Shown: positions 24,308 through 32,758, counted from the stretch's first letter. The stretch is 52,024 nt of DNA from Nitrososphaerota archaeon (GCA_028867595.1 JAGWGB010000010.1:1-52024); one strand, 5' to 3'. Made by a program: numbers and translations. Notes: a model not told the origin generated them from the sequence alone.

Positions 24308-24988
24308 GTGAGGGTTGCAGTAATAGTTTTTCCCGGAAGCAATTGCGATCGAGACATGCACCATGTACTAACAGATGTCTTCAAGCTAGAGTCTCAACTT
24401 GTGTGGCATACTGACGAACTACCAAAAAACATAGATGCCATAGTGCTGCCAGGAGGGTTTTCTTATGGCGACAGATTGCGCGCCGGAGTCATTGCAGCTC
24501 ACAGTCCAGTTATTGCCCAAGTAAAAAAGATGGCAGAAAAAGGCATGCCGATATTGGGTGTCTGCAACGGCTTTCAAATATTGACAGAGGCCGGCCTCTT
24601 ACCTGGGGCGCTCTTGAAAAACACCTCTCTTAGTTACATCTGTAGGTGGACTGAGATTATAGTAAAAAATAACAAAACTCCGTTTACAAACAAGTTCAAG
24701 CTAAACCAAAGGATTCCAATCGCAATTGCAAATGGAGAGGGTCGATACTATGCAGATAAAGAAACATTGCATTTGCTAAAGAAGAATAATCAGATAGTCT
24801 TCACTTATGCAGAAGATGTCAACGGTTCTACAATGAATATTGCAAGCATATGCAACAAAGAGGGAAATGTTGTTGGCATGATGCCACATCCAGAAAGATC
24901 TGCGGAGCAAATCCTTAATCCAAAAGATGCCAAGCCTGCGTCGATGATATTTGAATCACTACTTAATACACTGGGTGTTACAGCATGA
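24308..24988 (+). CDS. purQ: FGAM synthase subunit PurQ (glutaminase)
   Basis: The 226-residue glutamine amidotransferase subunit that delivers ammonia to PurL. The class I glutaminase motif GMPILGVCNGFQILTEAGL carries the nucleophile Cys, VVGMMPHPERS the His-Glu pair, and VIVFPGSNCDRDM the usual N-terminus. GTG 24308 is the start, about 25 bases after a TATA-like GATTTAATATTG (24277-24288), so this promoter likely drives purQ-purL-purF-RAM-purC as one unit. It overlaps purL by an ATGA junction. Confidence 0.95.
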   Translation: MRVAVIVFPGSNCDRDMHHVLTDVFKLESQLVWHTDELPKNIDAIVLPGGFSYGDRLRAGVIAAHSPVIAQVKKMAEKGMPILGVCNGFQILTEAGLLPGALLKNTSLSYICRWTEIIVKNNKTPFTNKFKLNQRIPIAIANGEGRYYADKETLHLLKKNNQIVFTYAEDVNGSTMNIASICNKEGNVVGMMPHPERSAEQILNPKDAKPASMIFESLLNTLGVTA

Positions 24989-27147
24989 GCCTTACTCCGC
25001 AGGAGTTTGACTATCTCGAAAAAAAGATAGGGCGAAAACCAAACCCTCTGGAGCTGCAGATAGTTGCAGCAGAATGGTCAGAGCACTGTTCCTACAAGTC
25101 ATCCAAGAAACACCTCAAAACGCTACCTCGAGAAGGAAAGCGCGTAATCTCCGGGCCAGGATATGATTCCGGTGTACTGGATGTTGGGGACGGCTATGTA
25201 ATCACAGTACACATTGAGAGCCATAACCACCCTTCTGCAGTAGAGCCATACGGCGGCGCTGCAACAGGCGTGGGTGGAGTCATACGTGACATCTTGTCCG
25301 CAGGTACACGACCTATTGCAATTTTGGACGGTCTTAGATTTGGCGATATTGAAAAGGATATGCATGCCAGATGGCTTTTCAAAAATGCTGTACGCGGAAT
25401 AGCTGATTATGGCAACTGTCTTGGGATTCCAACAGTCGGAGGAGAGATTGAGTTTGACAAGTGCTTTACAAATTATGCTCTTGTAGATGTTGCCTCTGTC
25501 GGATTTGGAAAAAAAGAGAGACTCATACAAAACAGGGCAGACAAGGGCGATTATGTTGTATTGATAGGTGGTTCTACTGGAAGAGATGGAATTGGAGGCT
25601 CGCAATTTGCATCTGACAAGTTAGAGTCTGAGAATCGCTCCGCTGTGCAAATTCCTGACCCGTTCATAGAAAAGTTGGTAATTGAAGCAATCTTAGAAGC
25701 CAGAAACCAAAATTGCATCAAAGCAATGAAAGACTTGGGAGGTGGAGGGCTTTCATGCGCAATCTCTGAAACATCAGATGCATTATCTGTTGGAATCGAA
25801 CTTGATGTTTCTCTTATTCACAAAAGAGAACAGAACATGTCCCCCACTGAACTAATGGTGTCTGAATCTCAAGAAAGAATGCTTGTGATAACATCTCCTG
25901 AAAAACTGCAAAAACTAAAAGAAATCTGCGAAAAACTGCGGGTGTCATACTCTGTTGTAGGTAAAGTTACCACTGATCACACAATGCAGATAATGTCTGA
26001 AAAAAATACTGTGGCAAAACTTCCAAGCGATGTAGTTGCAAATGCACCACTTCTTGACAGGCCTGCAAGCGTTCCAAAATACCTTGCCACTATATCTTCA
26101 ATTAAAAAACCAAAAACTCCGAATTTATCGAAAACATTGCTGAAGATGCTTTCAAACCCAAACATTGCAAGCAAGCGTTGGGTGTATACACAATATGATC
26201 ATGAGGTGGGCATTCGAACTGTAATCAAGCCAGGACAAGATGCTCCAGTTCTAAGGCTTGACAACGGCAAGTTTCTCTCTATAAAAATAGACGGCAATTC
26301 AAAGCACTGCTATGTCAATCCAAAACAAGGGGTAATTGGCTGCTTTGATGAGGCCTGCAGAAATGTTGTTTGTACTGGTGCCACTCCAATTGGGATGGTT
26401 GATCATCTGCAATTTGGAAACCCTGAAGATCCTGAAATTTTTTGGACCTTCAAGGAATCAATCGAGGGCATAATTGAATACGCAAAATATTTCCAGATTC
26501 CTTGCGTGGGAGGAAAAGTAAGCCTATACAACGAGACTGACAACGGACCAATCAAGCCGACTCCACTCATAGGTGTATTGGGCCTAATCGAACACAAACC
26601 CCTAATTCCACAAAAAGCAAAAGGAAATGATCATCTTATCATTGTAGGTATCACAAAAGACGAGCTTGGTGGCTCTGAATACTATGAATACATTCATGAT
26701 ATTGTAGGAGGCGTATGCCCTACTGTTGACCTACAGTCTTCAAAGGCAAACCAAGAGGCAGTCTTGGAAATCATAAAGCAAGACTTGGTAAAATCTGCAC
26801 ACGATTGCTCAAAGGGAGGACTAGGCGTGGCAGTATCTGAAATTTGCATGACTCATGATATTGGATGCCTGGTATCTGTGGATAAGGTACCGTCTGAGAG
26901 CCTCAAAGACGATGAACTGCTTTTTTCAGAATCCCATTCTAGATTCCTGATAGTAGCGGATCCATCAAAGCTCAAAATGATAAAAAACGTGCTTGAAAAA
27001 CATAAAGTCAAGCATGAAGTAATAGGCAAGTTTTCAGGCAAAAATATTGTGTTTAAGAATAAAACAAAAACAATTGCAAGTGTAAGGGTTGATAAGGCAC
27101 AAGAAAAATGGTTAAACTCGTTGGGGTCATTGGTTAGTCATGGTTAA
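24985..27147 (+). CDS. purL: FGAM synthase subunit PurL
   Basis: The 720-residue ATP-dependent synthetase subunit of the small-form PurL type. Motifs include EWSEHCSYKSSKKHLKTLP, the ESHNHPSAVEPYGGAATGVG loop (ATP site), LIGGSTGRDGIGGSQFAS, and KDLGGGGLSCAISETSD, with the second half repeating the AIR synthase-like fold (CVGGKVSLYNETD, VKSAHDCSKGGLGVAVSEI). Length matches archaeal and Bacillus type PurL, which needs separate PurQ and PurS. It overlaps purQ by four bases and purF by eight, suggesting tightly coupled expression. Confidence 0.96.
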   Translation: MSLTPQEFDYLEKKIGRKPNPLELQIVAAEWSEHCSYKSSKKHLKTLPREGKRVISGPGYDSGVLDVGDGYVITVHIESHNHPSAVEPYGGAATGVGGVIRDILSAGTRPIAILDGLRFGDIEKDMHARWLFKNAVRGIADYGNCLGIPTVGGEIEFDKCFTNYALVDVASVGFGKKERLIQNRADKGDYVVLIGGSTGRDGIGGSQFASDKLESENRSAVQIPDPFIEKLVIEAILEARNQNCIKAMKDLGGGGLSCAISETSDALSVGIELDVSLIHKREQNMSPTELMVSESQERMLVITSPEKLQKLKEICEKLRVSYSVVGKVTTDHTMQIMSEKNTVAKLPSDVVANAPLLDRPASVPKYLATISSIKKPKTPNLSKTLLKMLSNPNIASKRWVYTQYDHEVGIRTVIKPGQDAPVLRLDNGKFLSIKIDGNSKHCYVNPKQGVIGCFDEACRNVVCTGATPIGMVDHLQFGNPEDPEIFWTFKESIEGIIEYAKYFQIPCVGGKVSLYNETDNGPIKPTPLIGVLGLIEHKPLIPQKAKGNDHLIIVGITKDELGGSEYYEYIHDIVGGVCPTVDLQSSKANQEAVLEIIKQDLVKSAHDCSKGGLGVAVSEICMTHDIGCLVSVDKVPSESLKDDELLFSESHSRFLIVADPSKLKMIKNVLEKHKVKHEVIGKFSGKNIVFKNKTKTIASVRVDKAQEKWLNSLGSLVSHG

Positions 27148-28576
27148 AGAAAACTGCGGTGTAGTCGGAGTTTTCAGCCTGGATGGTGCAAACGTTATAC
27201 CAATGGTCATAGATGCATTGCGGGCTTTGCAGCACCGGGGACAGGAAGCATGGGGTGTGGCTGTGCCAAAAAAACAACCACACAAACAACTTGGCTTGGT
27301 GTCATCAGCAGTATCTGACTTTGATAGGATTACACGTGACTATGCTTCCCCTTCTGCCATTGGACACGTAAGATATTCTACTATTGGTAAAAGCAACTTG
27401 GAAAATGCCCAGCCATTAAAAGTAAAAGATCTTTGTATTGCTCATAACGGTACAATATCCAACGTTGAAGAGTTAGCAGGGATGGTAGGGGGATGCACAT
27501 TTACCCCGCAAAACGCAAGTGATACGCTTGTAGCTGCACAGCGACTTGTTTCACTCATGTCCGAAAACGCTAAACTCGGAAGTGCGTTATCTATTCTAAA
27601 AAACGAAATGATTGGCTCTTTCTGCTTTACGTTTGTTTCTGATGATAATGCTGTATATGCTGCTCGAGACCCGCGAGGTTTCAGACCTATGGTCATAGGG
27701 CACAGGAAAGACAACAACTCTTACATCGTAGCATCAGAGTCTGTAGCACTTTCTGCCGTAGGTGCACAACTTGTAAGAGATGTAAGACCTGGCGAACTTG
27801 TAAAAATCAGCAGTGCTGGACTAGAGTCCGAAATGTTCTCTGATGAAAAAAAACCAGCGCATTGTTCTTTTGAGTTTACTTATTTTGCACATCCTTCAAG
27901 CGTTATGGAAGGCTCTAACATCTATGTGGCAAGAAAGAGGATTGGCCAATTCCTGGCAAGAAAATACCCTATCAAGGATGCAGATATCGTTGTACCAGTG
28001 CCTGACTCTGCTAGACCTGCTGCGCTTGGATATGCACAAGAGCTTGGAGTTACATTTGAAGAAGGGCTACTCAAAGATAGATACAGCAGAAAAGGCCCAC
28101 TTCGAAGTTTCATTGAGCCACATCAAAGCGATCGAGTAGAAATTAATCGATGGATAATTCCAATTACCCAAGTAATTAGTGGCAAGCACGTTGTTGTAGT
28201 AGATGACAGCCTAGTGCGAGGCACAAGTTCAAAAGCAATCATCAAAGCTCTAAGGAGGGCAGGAGCTCGAAAGATAAGTATGGTCATAACTTTTCCGCCA
28301 ATCAAGTTTCCATGTTATGCTGGAATAGACTTTCCGTCCCAAGACGAACTTGTCACATATCTTGGAGATGGAAAGGATTACACTGAAGAAGAGATCACAG
28401 AAAAAGTAAGACAGCTGATAGGTGCAGATTTTCTTGTATACAATGATTCTAAAAATCTCGCAGATGCGGTAGGAATGGATTCCAATTCATTATGTTTTAC
28501 TTGCTATTCTGGGGATTATTCTACTCTGGGAATAAAACCTACATTTAAGAGCCGAGCGGAAATCAAGGGGGAGTAG
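27140..28576 (+). CDS. purF: Amidophosphoribosyltransferase PurF
   Basis: The 478-residue first enzyme of de novo purine synthesis, making phosphoribosylamine from PRPP and glutamine. The class II glutaminase Cys is C6 in MVKENCGVVGVFSLDG, preceded by a five-residue leader that would be removed in the mature enzyme. ALRALQHRGQEAWG and SAIGHVRYSTIG are family-typical, and the PRPP loop VVVDDSLVRGTSSKAI lies near 350-365. Four C-terminal cysteines (CYAG, CFTCYSG) could hold the Fe-S cluster known from the Bacillus-type enzyme. Start overlaps purL by 8 bases. Confidence 0.95.
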   Translation: MVKENCGVVGVFSLDGANVIPMVIDALRALQHRGQEAWGVAVPKKQPHKQLGLVSSAVSDFDRITRDYASPSAIGHVRYSTIGKSNLENAQPLKVKDLCIAHNGTISNVEELAGMVGGCTFTPQNASDTLVAAQRLVSLMSENAKLGSALSILKNEMIGSFCFTFVSDDNAVYAARDPRGFRPMVIGHRKDNNSYIVASESVALSAVGAQLVRDVRPGELVKISSAGLESEMFSDEKKPAHCSFEFTYFAHPSSVMEGSNIYVARKRIGQFLARKYPIKDADIVVPVPDSARPAALGYAQELGVTFEEGLLKDRYSRKGPLRSFIEPHQSDRVEINRWIIPITQVISGKHVVVVDDSLVRGTSSKAIIKALRRAGARKISMVITFPPIKFPCYAGIDFPSQDELVTYLGDGKDYTEEEITEKVRQLIGADFLVYNDSKNLADAVGMDSNSLCFTCYSGDYSTLGIKPTFKSRAEIKGE

Positions 28577-28578
28577 AT

Positions 28579-28824
28579 TTGGAGCTAGCATTCGTTCTTG
28601 TAAAAAGCAAGATGGGACATGAAATGGATGTAATGAATGCCATACTCAAAATAGACGGAATAAAAGAAGTGATGGGAACATTTGGGCAATATGACATATT
28701 TGCCAAGGTCCAAGCCCCAACTCGAGCACAAGTTGAAAAAATAATCACAAAGGAGATACGCAAAATACCAAACGTGATCTCAACTACTACATTGCCTGTA
28801 ATACCAGGCCAAGGCGAAAAGTAG
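28579..28824 (+). CDS. Stand-alone Lrp/AsnC ligand-binding (RAM) domain protein, purine-operon linked
   Basis: An 81-residue TTG-started stand-alone RAM domain: MELAFVLVKSKMGHEMDVMN, GIKEVMGTFGQYDIFAKVQA and RKIPNVISTTTLPVIPG. No HTH. It starts two bases after the purF stop and is followed by purC 58 bases on, so it is almost certainly in the purine operon. It is a paralogue of the gene at 20528. RAM domains bind small ligands and form rings; in this place a role sensing an amino acid, a purine or an intermediate is plausible but unproven. Confidence 0.85.
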   Translation: MELAFVLVKSKMGHEMDVMNAILKIDGIKEVMGTFGQYDIFAKVQAPTRAQVEKIITKEIRKIPNVISTTTLPVIPGQGEK

Positions 28825-28882
28825 CCTTAAAATCAAGTTCTCTTCTATCAACTTAAATTCTAGCCAGCCTAATGACGCCTCA

Positions 28883-29710
28883 TTGAGGTTTTTACGTTCA
28901 GGCAAGGTCAAGGACATATACGAAGTGGACGAAGAACACGTCTTGTTTCATTTCTCAGATAGGGTCTCTGCCTTTGATGTTAAATTTCCAACTCCTATAC
29001 CTAGAAAAGGTGAGGTGCTATGCAAATTTGCCGAATTTTGGTTCAATAAACTGCCTGTCAAGAGCCATTATGTTAGAACCGAAGCAAAAGACAAGATAGT
29101 TGTCAAGAAAATGAACATGATTCCAATCGAGTGCGTTGTAAGAGGCTACTTTTACGGAAGCCTGATTCAAAGATGGAAAGAAGGCCAAGTCAAGATACCT
29201 GAAGGCACAGATACACAAATTGCAGCAAAGCTTCCAAGACCAATCTTTGATCCTACCACAAAATCTGAAACACATGATATGCCTATAACAAGAGATGATG
29301 CATTACGCATGAAACTTGCAAGTCCTGACGAGTATGACTGGCTAGAAAAAACATCGCTTGCAATTTATCAAAAAATGTTTGAGATTTCAGAAAAAGCAGG
29401 ATTCATACTTGCAGATTTGAAGATGGAATTTGGAAAGATTGGAAACGAGACTGTTCTAGGTGATTCTATAGGGCCTGATGAATATAGGATGTGGCCAAAA
29501 GAATCGTACGCCGTAGGGAAGATTCAGGAAAGCTATGACAAGCAACTCTTGCGTGACTGGCTTGCTGCCAAGGGACTGCAAAAAAAGTTTGAGGATGAGC
29601 GAAAACAAGGGAAAGAACCTGTTGCACCTCCGTTGCCAACTGATCTCTGCATGGAATTGTCTTCAAGATACATTGCTTCTTACGAGCGCATCACTGGCAC
29701 TCGTCTTTAA
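28883..29710 (+). CDS. purC: SAICAR synthetase PurC
   Basis: The 275-residue phosphoribosylaminoimidazole-succinocarboxamide synthase, which joins CAIR and aspartate with ATP. It is recognised by FLRSGKVKDIYEVDEEHVLF, FSDRVSAFDVKFPTPIPRKG, MIPIECVVRGYFYGSL, ADLKMEFGKIG and LGDSIGPDEYRMWP. The start is TTG 28883; an in-frame upstream stop supports it. Genes purB and the purE/K type enzymes that flank it in the pathway are not in the window. After its stop comes a 317-base non-coding stretch. Confidence 0.94.
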   Translation: MRFLRSGKVKDIYEVDEEHVLFHFSDRVSAFDVKFPTPIPRKGEVLCKFAEFWFNKLPVKSHYVRTEAKDKIVVKKMNMIPIECVVRGYFYGSLIQRWKEGQVKIPEGTDTQIAAKLPRPIFDPTTKSETHDMPITRDDALRMKLASPDEYDWLEKTSLAIYQKMFEISEKAGFILADLKMEFGKIGNETVLGDSIGPDEYRMWPKESYAVGKIQESYDKQLLRDWLAAKGLQKKFEDERKQGKEPVAPPLPTDLCMELSSRYIASYERITGTRL

Positions 29711-29821
29711 CTCGAATTTTGTTTTAGGCCAATAACGCAAAACCCTATTCTTGCACCTTATTTTTGCCACGCAAGGAAACCTTTTCCCAAAAAACCAAAA
29801 AATTTTTCATTTTTTAGTTTT

Positions 29822-29837
29822 ATTGTAATGTTACAAT
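29822..29837. promoter_or_regulatory. Inverted repeat ATTGTAA-TG-TTACAAT
   Basis: Perfect 7-base arms around a 2-base centre, in non-coding DNA about 190 bases before the ArsR-like gene. A further TTACAAT sits at 29904-29910, close to the likely TATA box. The size and symmetry fit a dimeric winged-helix operator; binding by the neighbouring regulator is inferred. Confidence 0.45.
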
Positions 29838-29841
29838 GTAT

Positions 29842-29877
29842 CTAGTAATGATACTAATTAGTACATATTGCTACTAG
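29842..29877. promoter_or_regulatory. Two nested TAGTA/TACTA inverted repeats
   Basis: TAGTA-atga-TACTA at 29843-29856 is followed by TAGTA-8 bases-TACTA at 29859-29876, and the outer CTAGTA/TACTAG pair (29842-29847 and 29872-29877) is itself symmetrical. Four alternating half-sites spaced over 36 bases look like a cooperative operator. AT-rich DNA makes short repeats easy by chance, so the evidence is the regular alternation. Confidence 0.4.
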
Positions 29878-30027
29878 TTGTATGATTATGTATCTATCAA
29901 TCTTACAATTTAATTAAAAAATTCAAAACATCCCTATTGCAATAGTAGCGTGAAAAAAAATTACGTATTGGACAAAGAAATTATGATCCCTCGATCTTTT
30001 AGGATGAATTAAAACTCAAGTTAGGAA

Positions 30028-30558
30028 ATGTCAACTTTACTGCAAAAAGAAATAAAAATAAACAAAACTCTTGCCACAAATATCGAACAAGCAAAAGCCC
30101 TTGACGATTATGCCAGAATTCGAATTCTGCAAATATTATACCATAAGCAATTATCTACAGAACAGATTGTAAATGAACTTCACAAGGAAGGATACAAAAA
30201 AGCAACTACAACAATAAGGCATCATCTTGACGTTCTAAAAGAAGCAGGATTGGTGGAAATTGTAAAAATGGAAGAAATCCGAGGGGCAGTTTTGAAATAT
30301 TACGGTACGACAGTAAAAGTTTTGGGACATAAACTTCCTTCCAATTTTGACAATGAATTTTCTAAAACAATAACTGACGCATCAGTTAAACTAGAAAAAA
30401 TAATGAAAAACATTGCGCAAAATGCGAGCACAAAAATGAAAAAGAAGTCCTCAAAAAATAACTCAGAGCCAAACTACGAAGAATATCTTTTGGTGGAAAT
30501 TATGAATCGTGCCATGACCAAAGTGTTCGAAGAAAATAATTTACTGCTTCAAAAATAA
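30028..30558 (+). CDS. ArsR-like winged helix-turn-helix regulator
   Basis: A 176-residue protein with an N-terminal winged helix (about 25-105): DDYARIRILQILYHKQLSTE, then the recognition region TTTIRHHLDVLKEAGLVEIV and a wing EEIRGAVLKYYG. The C-terminal half is helical and Lys/Asn-rich, suitable for dimerisation. No Cys-rich metal site is visible. A DNA-binding repressor of the ArsR/thaumarchaeal type is likely; the effector is unknown. The gene follows a palindrome-rich upstream region. Convergent with the DUF371 gene, with stops separated by no bases. Confidence 0.85.
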   Translation: MSTLLQKEIKINKTLATNIEQAKALDDYARIRILQILYHKQLSTEQIVNELHKEGYKKATTTIRHHLDVLKEAGLVEIVKMEEIRGAVLKYYGTTVKVLGHKLPSNFDNEFSKTITDASVKLEKIMKNIAQNASTKMKKKSSKNNSEPNYEEYLLVEIMNRAMTKVFEENNLLLQK

Positions 30559-30975
30559 TCAAGTAACTTCGATTACAAAAGTTCCTTGTACATCAGGATT
30601 TTGCAATGCTTTTACAATTTGCCTTGGAATAAAATCCGATGCCACATCGCAATTTGTCGCCAATGTTCTTGGACACACAAAGGAGCTTTTCCTAATTACG
30701 ATATCGTGAGGATTTGTCAGAGTTAGCTTGTCGTTGCCTTTGCCTTTTATTTTAAACGTCATGTCCTTTACAACAATTGCACAGTTGACATCTGATTTTG
30801 AATTTTGCAAAAGTGTTTTCAACTTTTCTGGCAAATCGTTACAACCTGAGCTTGCTTTTACTCCAACTATGCAGTCTCCGTTTGTAGTAAGATGCGACTC
30901 TGTTGTTATTTCAATTGTTTTTGGATGCAGTGATCTTATGTTTTCATGACCATAGAAAGGGATCTCAAAACGCAT
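30559..30975 (-). CDS. DUF371 family protein
   Basis: A 138-residue archaeal DUF371 protein from ATG 30975 (a TTG at 30984 is the other option). It is recognised by MRFEIPFYGHENIRSLHPKT, EITTESHLTTNGDCIVGVKA and a C-terminal VIRKSSFVCPRTLATNCDVA. DUF371 is conserved in archaea and of unknown function; Cys residues C34-like (GDCIVG), GCND and CPRT are present but no clear metal site. It is divergent from psmA, with only 53 bases between start codons and a shared AT-rich promoter element. Confidence 0.85.
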   Translation of the reverse strand: MRFEIPFYGHENIRSLHPKTIEITTESHLTTNGDCIVGVKASSGCNDLPEKLKTLLQNSKSDVNCAIVVKDMTFKIKGKGNDKLTLTNPHDIVIRKSSFVCPRTLATNCDVASDFIPRQIVKALQNPDVQGTFVIEVT

Positions 30976-30994
30976 GATTTTCAACTTGTATAAA

Positions 30995-31006
30995 CTTAAA
31001 TTAAAC
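30995..31006. promoter_or_regulatory. Shared bidirectional TATA element of DUF371 and psmA
   Basis: CTTAAATTAAAC lies between the two divergent start codons, its centre about 28 bases from the psmA ATG (31029) and 26 bases from the DUF371 ATG (30975). The sequence is nearly self-complementary (TTAAATTAA), so it could serve as the TATA box in both directions, and both messages would be leaderless. Confidence 0.5.
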
Positions 31007-31028
31007 CTTCAAAGGTAGGAAATTTGAA

Positions 31029-31769
31029 ATGCTTCCAGCCGCAGCAGGTTATGATAGAGCAATTACTGTCTTTTCTCCTGATGGTAGACTCTATCAAGTT
31101 GAATATGCTATTGAAACAGTAAGACGAGGTACACTTGCAATAGGCGTTAAAAGCAAAGACGGTATTGTTTTGGCAGTAGAAGAAAAACCAAGAAAACTCC
31201 AAAATTCTGACATTACTCAAAAGATATTCCAAGTAGACGATCACATTGGAGTGGCAGCAGCAGGATACATTCCTGATGCAAGATCGCAAGTAGATAACGC
31301 TAGATTCTTTTCACAAAGCAACAGAATGATCTACGACGAGCCAATTGAAGTAGAATCTGTTGCAAAACATCTTGCTGACCAATGTCAGCAGTTTACCCAG
31401 TATGCAGGTGTTCGTCCATTTGGTGTCGCATTGATAATAGCCGGTATTGACAAGAGTGGAAGCACAATATACTTGACTGACCCAAGCGGTACCTACATTT
31501 CATACGATGCTGTTGCTATCGGCGCAGGTGCTGACCAAGTAACGGAATATCTTGAAAAATTCTATAAAAAAGACATGCCTCTTGAAGACGCAGCAGCATT
31601 AGCAATTGAATCCATCTATCTTGTAAGTGAAGAGAAGGAAGGAGTAAAACACATCAAGATGGCACAAATTCTAAATGATGCCAAAATCATGACACGAACT
31701 GCAGAAAAAGACATTGAAAGATACGCAGTTAAAGCAAAAGACAACCTTGCCAAGAGACAGCAAAAATAG
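31029..31769 (+). CDS. psmA: Proteasome alpha subunit PsmA
   Basis: The 246-residue alpha-ring subunit of the archaeal 20S proteasome. The conserved N-terminus AGYDRAITVFSPDGRLYQVE is present, then YAIETVRRGTLAIGVKSKDG and the family-typical RPFGVALIIAGIDKSG and YLTDPSGTYISYDAVAIGAG. The gate residues and alpha-type N-terminal helix are intact; a catalytic Thr is not expected in alpha subunits. Cytosolic. It is followed 38 bases on by the SPOUT methyltransferase gene. Confidence 0.96.
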   Translation: MLPAAAGYDRAITVFSPDGRLYQVEYAIETVRRGTLAIGVKSKDGIVLAVEEKPRKLQNSDITQKIFQVDDHIGVAAAGYIPDARSQVDNARFFSQSNRMIYDEPIEVESVAKHLADQCQQFTQYAGVRPFGVALIIAGIDKSGSTIYLTDPSGTYISYDAVAIGAGADQVTEYLEKFYKKDMPLEDAAALAIESIYLVSEEKEGVKHIKMAQILNDAKIMTRTAEKDIERYAVKAKDNLAKRQQK

Positions 31770-31807
31770 CATCTAGCATTTTATAACACGTCAAAGTATT
31801 TGCAATA

Positions 31808-32623
31808 TTGAAAATTTCAGTTGCTATTCCAGATTCGTCATTAATTGAAGAGCCTTCTCCGCTTGACAAGGCATTGAAAATATCTCAGATTGCACGCGCC
31901 TGTTCAATATTTCGGGTAAATACGATCTATGTGTATCATGAAGCAGACGGCAGAGACCGCGATAGATCGCTTTTACGCATTACACTGCGGTTTCTTGAAA
32001 CGCCTCAGTATCTACGAAGAACATTGTTTAGAAAAACAGATGAACTCAAGTTTGCAGGAAGTCTAAGCCCTCTTAAAATTCCCTCACATGTACAAACACC
32101 AGATCCAAAAAAAGTAAAGCAAGGCGATATCCGTGATGGGGTGATCGTCTTTGCAAGAGGAGGAAAATACATTGATGTTGGATTTGAACAACTCATTCCG
32201 TATTATGGATCTGAAGACGTAGGTAAAAGAATAATCGTACAATTCAAAGAGGGGTTTCCAAACTTGTCAGTAAAGCAGATCAGACGGGAGGAGATCAAAC
32301 AGTATTGGGGTTATGAAGTCAAAGAGTCTTCAAGCTTGAGCAATTTGCTGTCTGCTTGGAATTCACACGTTATTTTCACATCACGAAAAGGAAAAACCAT
32401 ACATAGAACGCAAAAATATTTCCAAGAAATTTCTGATTCCGAGGTGCTTGTAGTATTCGGGTCGCCAAAAAGAGGCGTCCATGAAATTCTAGGTAAGGCT
32501 TTGGGCAACATACCTCGATCTCAGATCTTAAATTTTTTCCCAGATCAGGCTACTGAAACTGTCAGAATGGAAGAAGCAATACTTGGAACACTTGCGATCT
32601 TGAACATATTATCACACAACTAA
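31808..32623 (+). CDS. SPOUT-fold RNA methyltransferase (COG2106 type)
   Basis: A TTG-started 271-residue protein of the COG2106 SPOUT family, with an OB-like insertion. Segments: MKISVAIPDSSLIEEPSPLD, RACSIFRVNTIYVYHEADGR, an inserted beta domain from KKVKQGDIRDGVIVFARGGK, and the C-terminal knot region VLVVFGSPKRGVHEILGKAL. Eukaryotic homologues methylate 28S rRNA (m3U) or act in the centromere; the archaeal enzymes are presumed rRNA methyltransferases. The gene sits just upstream of the ribosomal cluster, as in many archaea. Confidence 0.88.
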   Translation: MKISVAIPDSSLIEEPSPLDKALKISQIARACSIFRVNTIYVYHEADGRDRDRSLLRITLRFLETPQYLRRTLFRKTDELKFAGSLSPLKIPSHVQTPDPKKVKQGDIRDGVIVFARGGKYIDVGFEQLIPYYGSEDVGKRIIVQFKEGFPNLSVKQIRREEIKQYWGYEVKESSSLSNLLSAWNSHVIFTSRKGKTIHRTQKYFQEISDSEVLVVFGSPKRGVHEILGKALGNIPRSQILNFFPDQATETVRMEEAILGTLAILNILSHN

Positions 32624-32650
32624 TTTAATATTGAATATTCAGTCCGTCAT

Positions 32651-32758
32651 ATGTTGTTGAAAGACAAAAGATTTTTTCTGATTGCAATTATGGCTGGAAT
32701 CGCAGGTATTATTATTGGAAGTCTAGTTATTGTAACACATCTTATGCATTTTTTATAA
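32651..32758 (+). CDS. Tiny membrane peptide, 35 aa
   Basis: A 35-residue frame from ATG 32651 to TAA at 32756-32758. After MLLKDKRFF comes one very hydrophobic segment (LIAIMAGIAGIIIGSLVIVT) ending HLMHFL. The composition is that of a single-span membrane microprotein with a positive-inside start. It is located in the 223-base gap between the SPOUT gene and rpl3. No homologue is recognised; real coding is suggested by the clean amphipathic-free hydrophobic run, but short frames can arise by chance. Confidence 0.45.
   Translation: MLLKDKRFFLIAIMAGIAGIIIGSLVIVTHLMHFL

Larger units (their letters stand above)
29711..30027. other. Intergenic region, no gene seen; palindromes upstream of ArsR-like gene
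   Basis: 317 bases between purC and the ArsR-like regulator. I see no convincing coding frame. It is AT-rich and holds three inverted repeats (29822-29876), a TTTAATTAAAAAATTC TATA-like box at about 29909-29924, and a second TTACAAT half-site at 29904-29910. If transcription starts near 29940, the ArsR-like mRNA has a leader of roughly 90 bases. Confidence 0.6.

Noticed and set aside
29951-30013. GTG-started 20-residue frame before the ArsR-like gene
   Set aside because: No features beyond chance; probable leader RNA sequence.
30114-30129. CAGAATTCGAATTCTG palindrome sharing the AATTCGAATT core
   Set aside because: It lies inside the ArsR-like coding region, where it encodes an ordinary R-I-R-I-L helix; not counted as a further copy of the 22-bp repeat.
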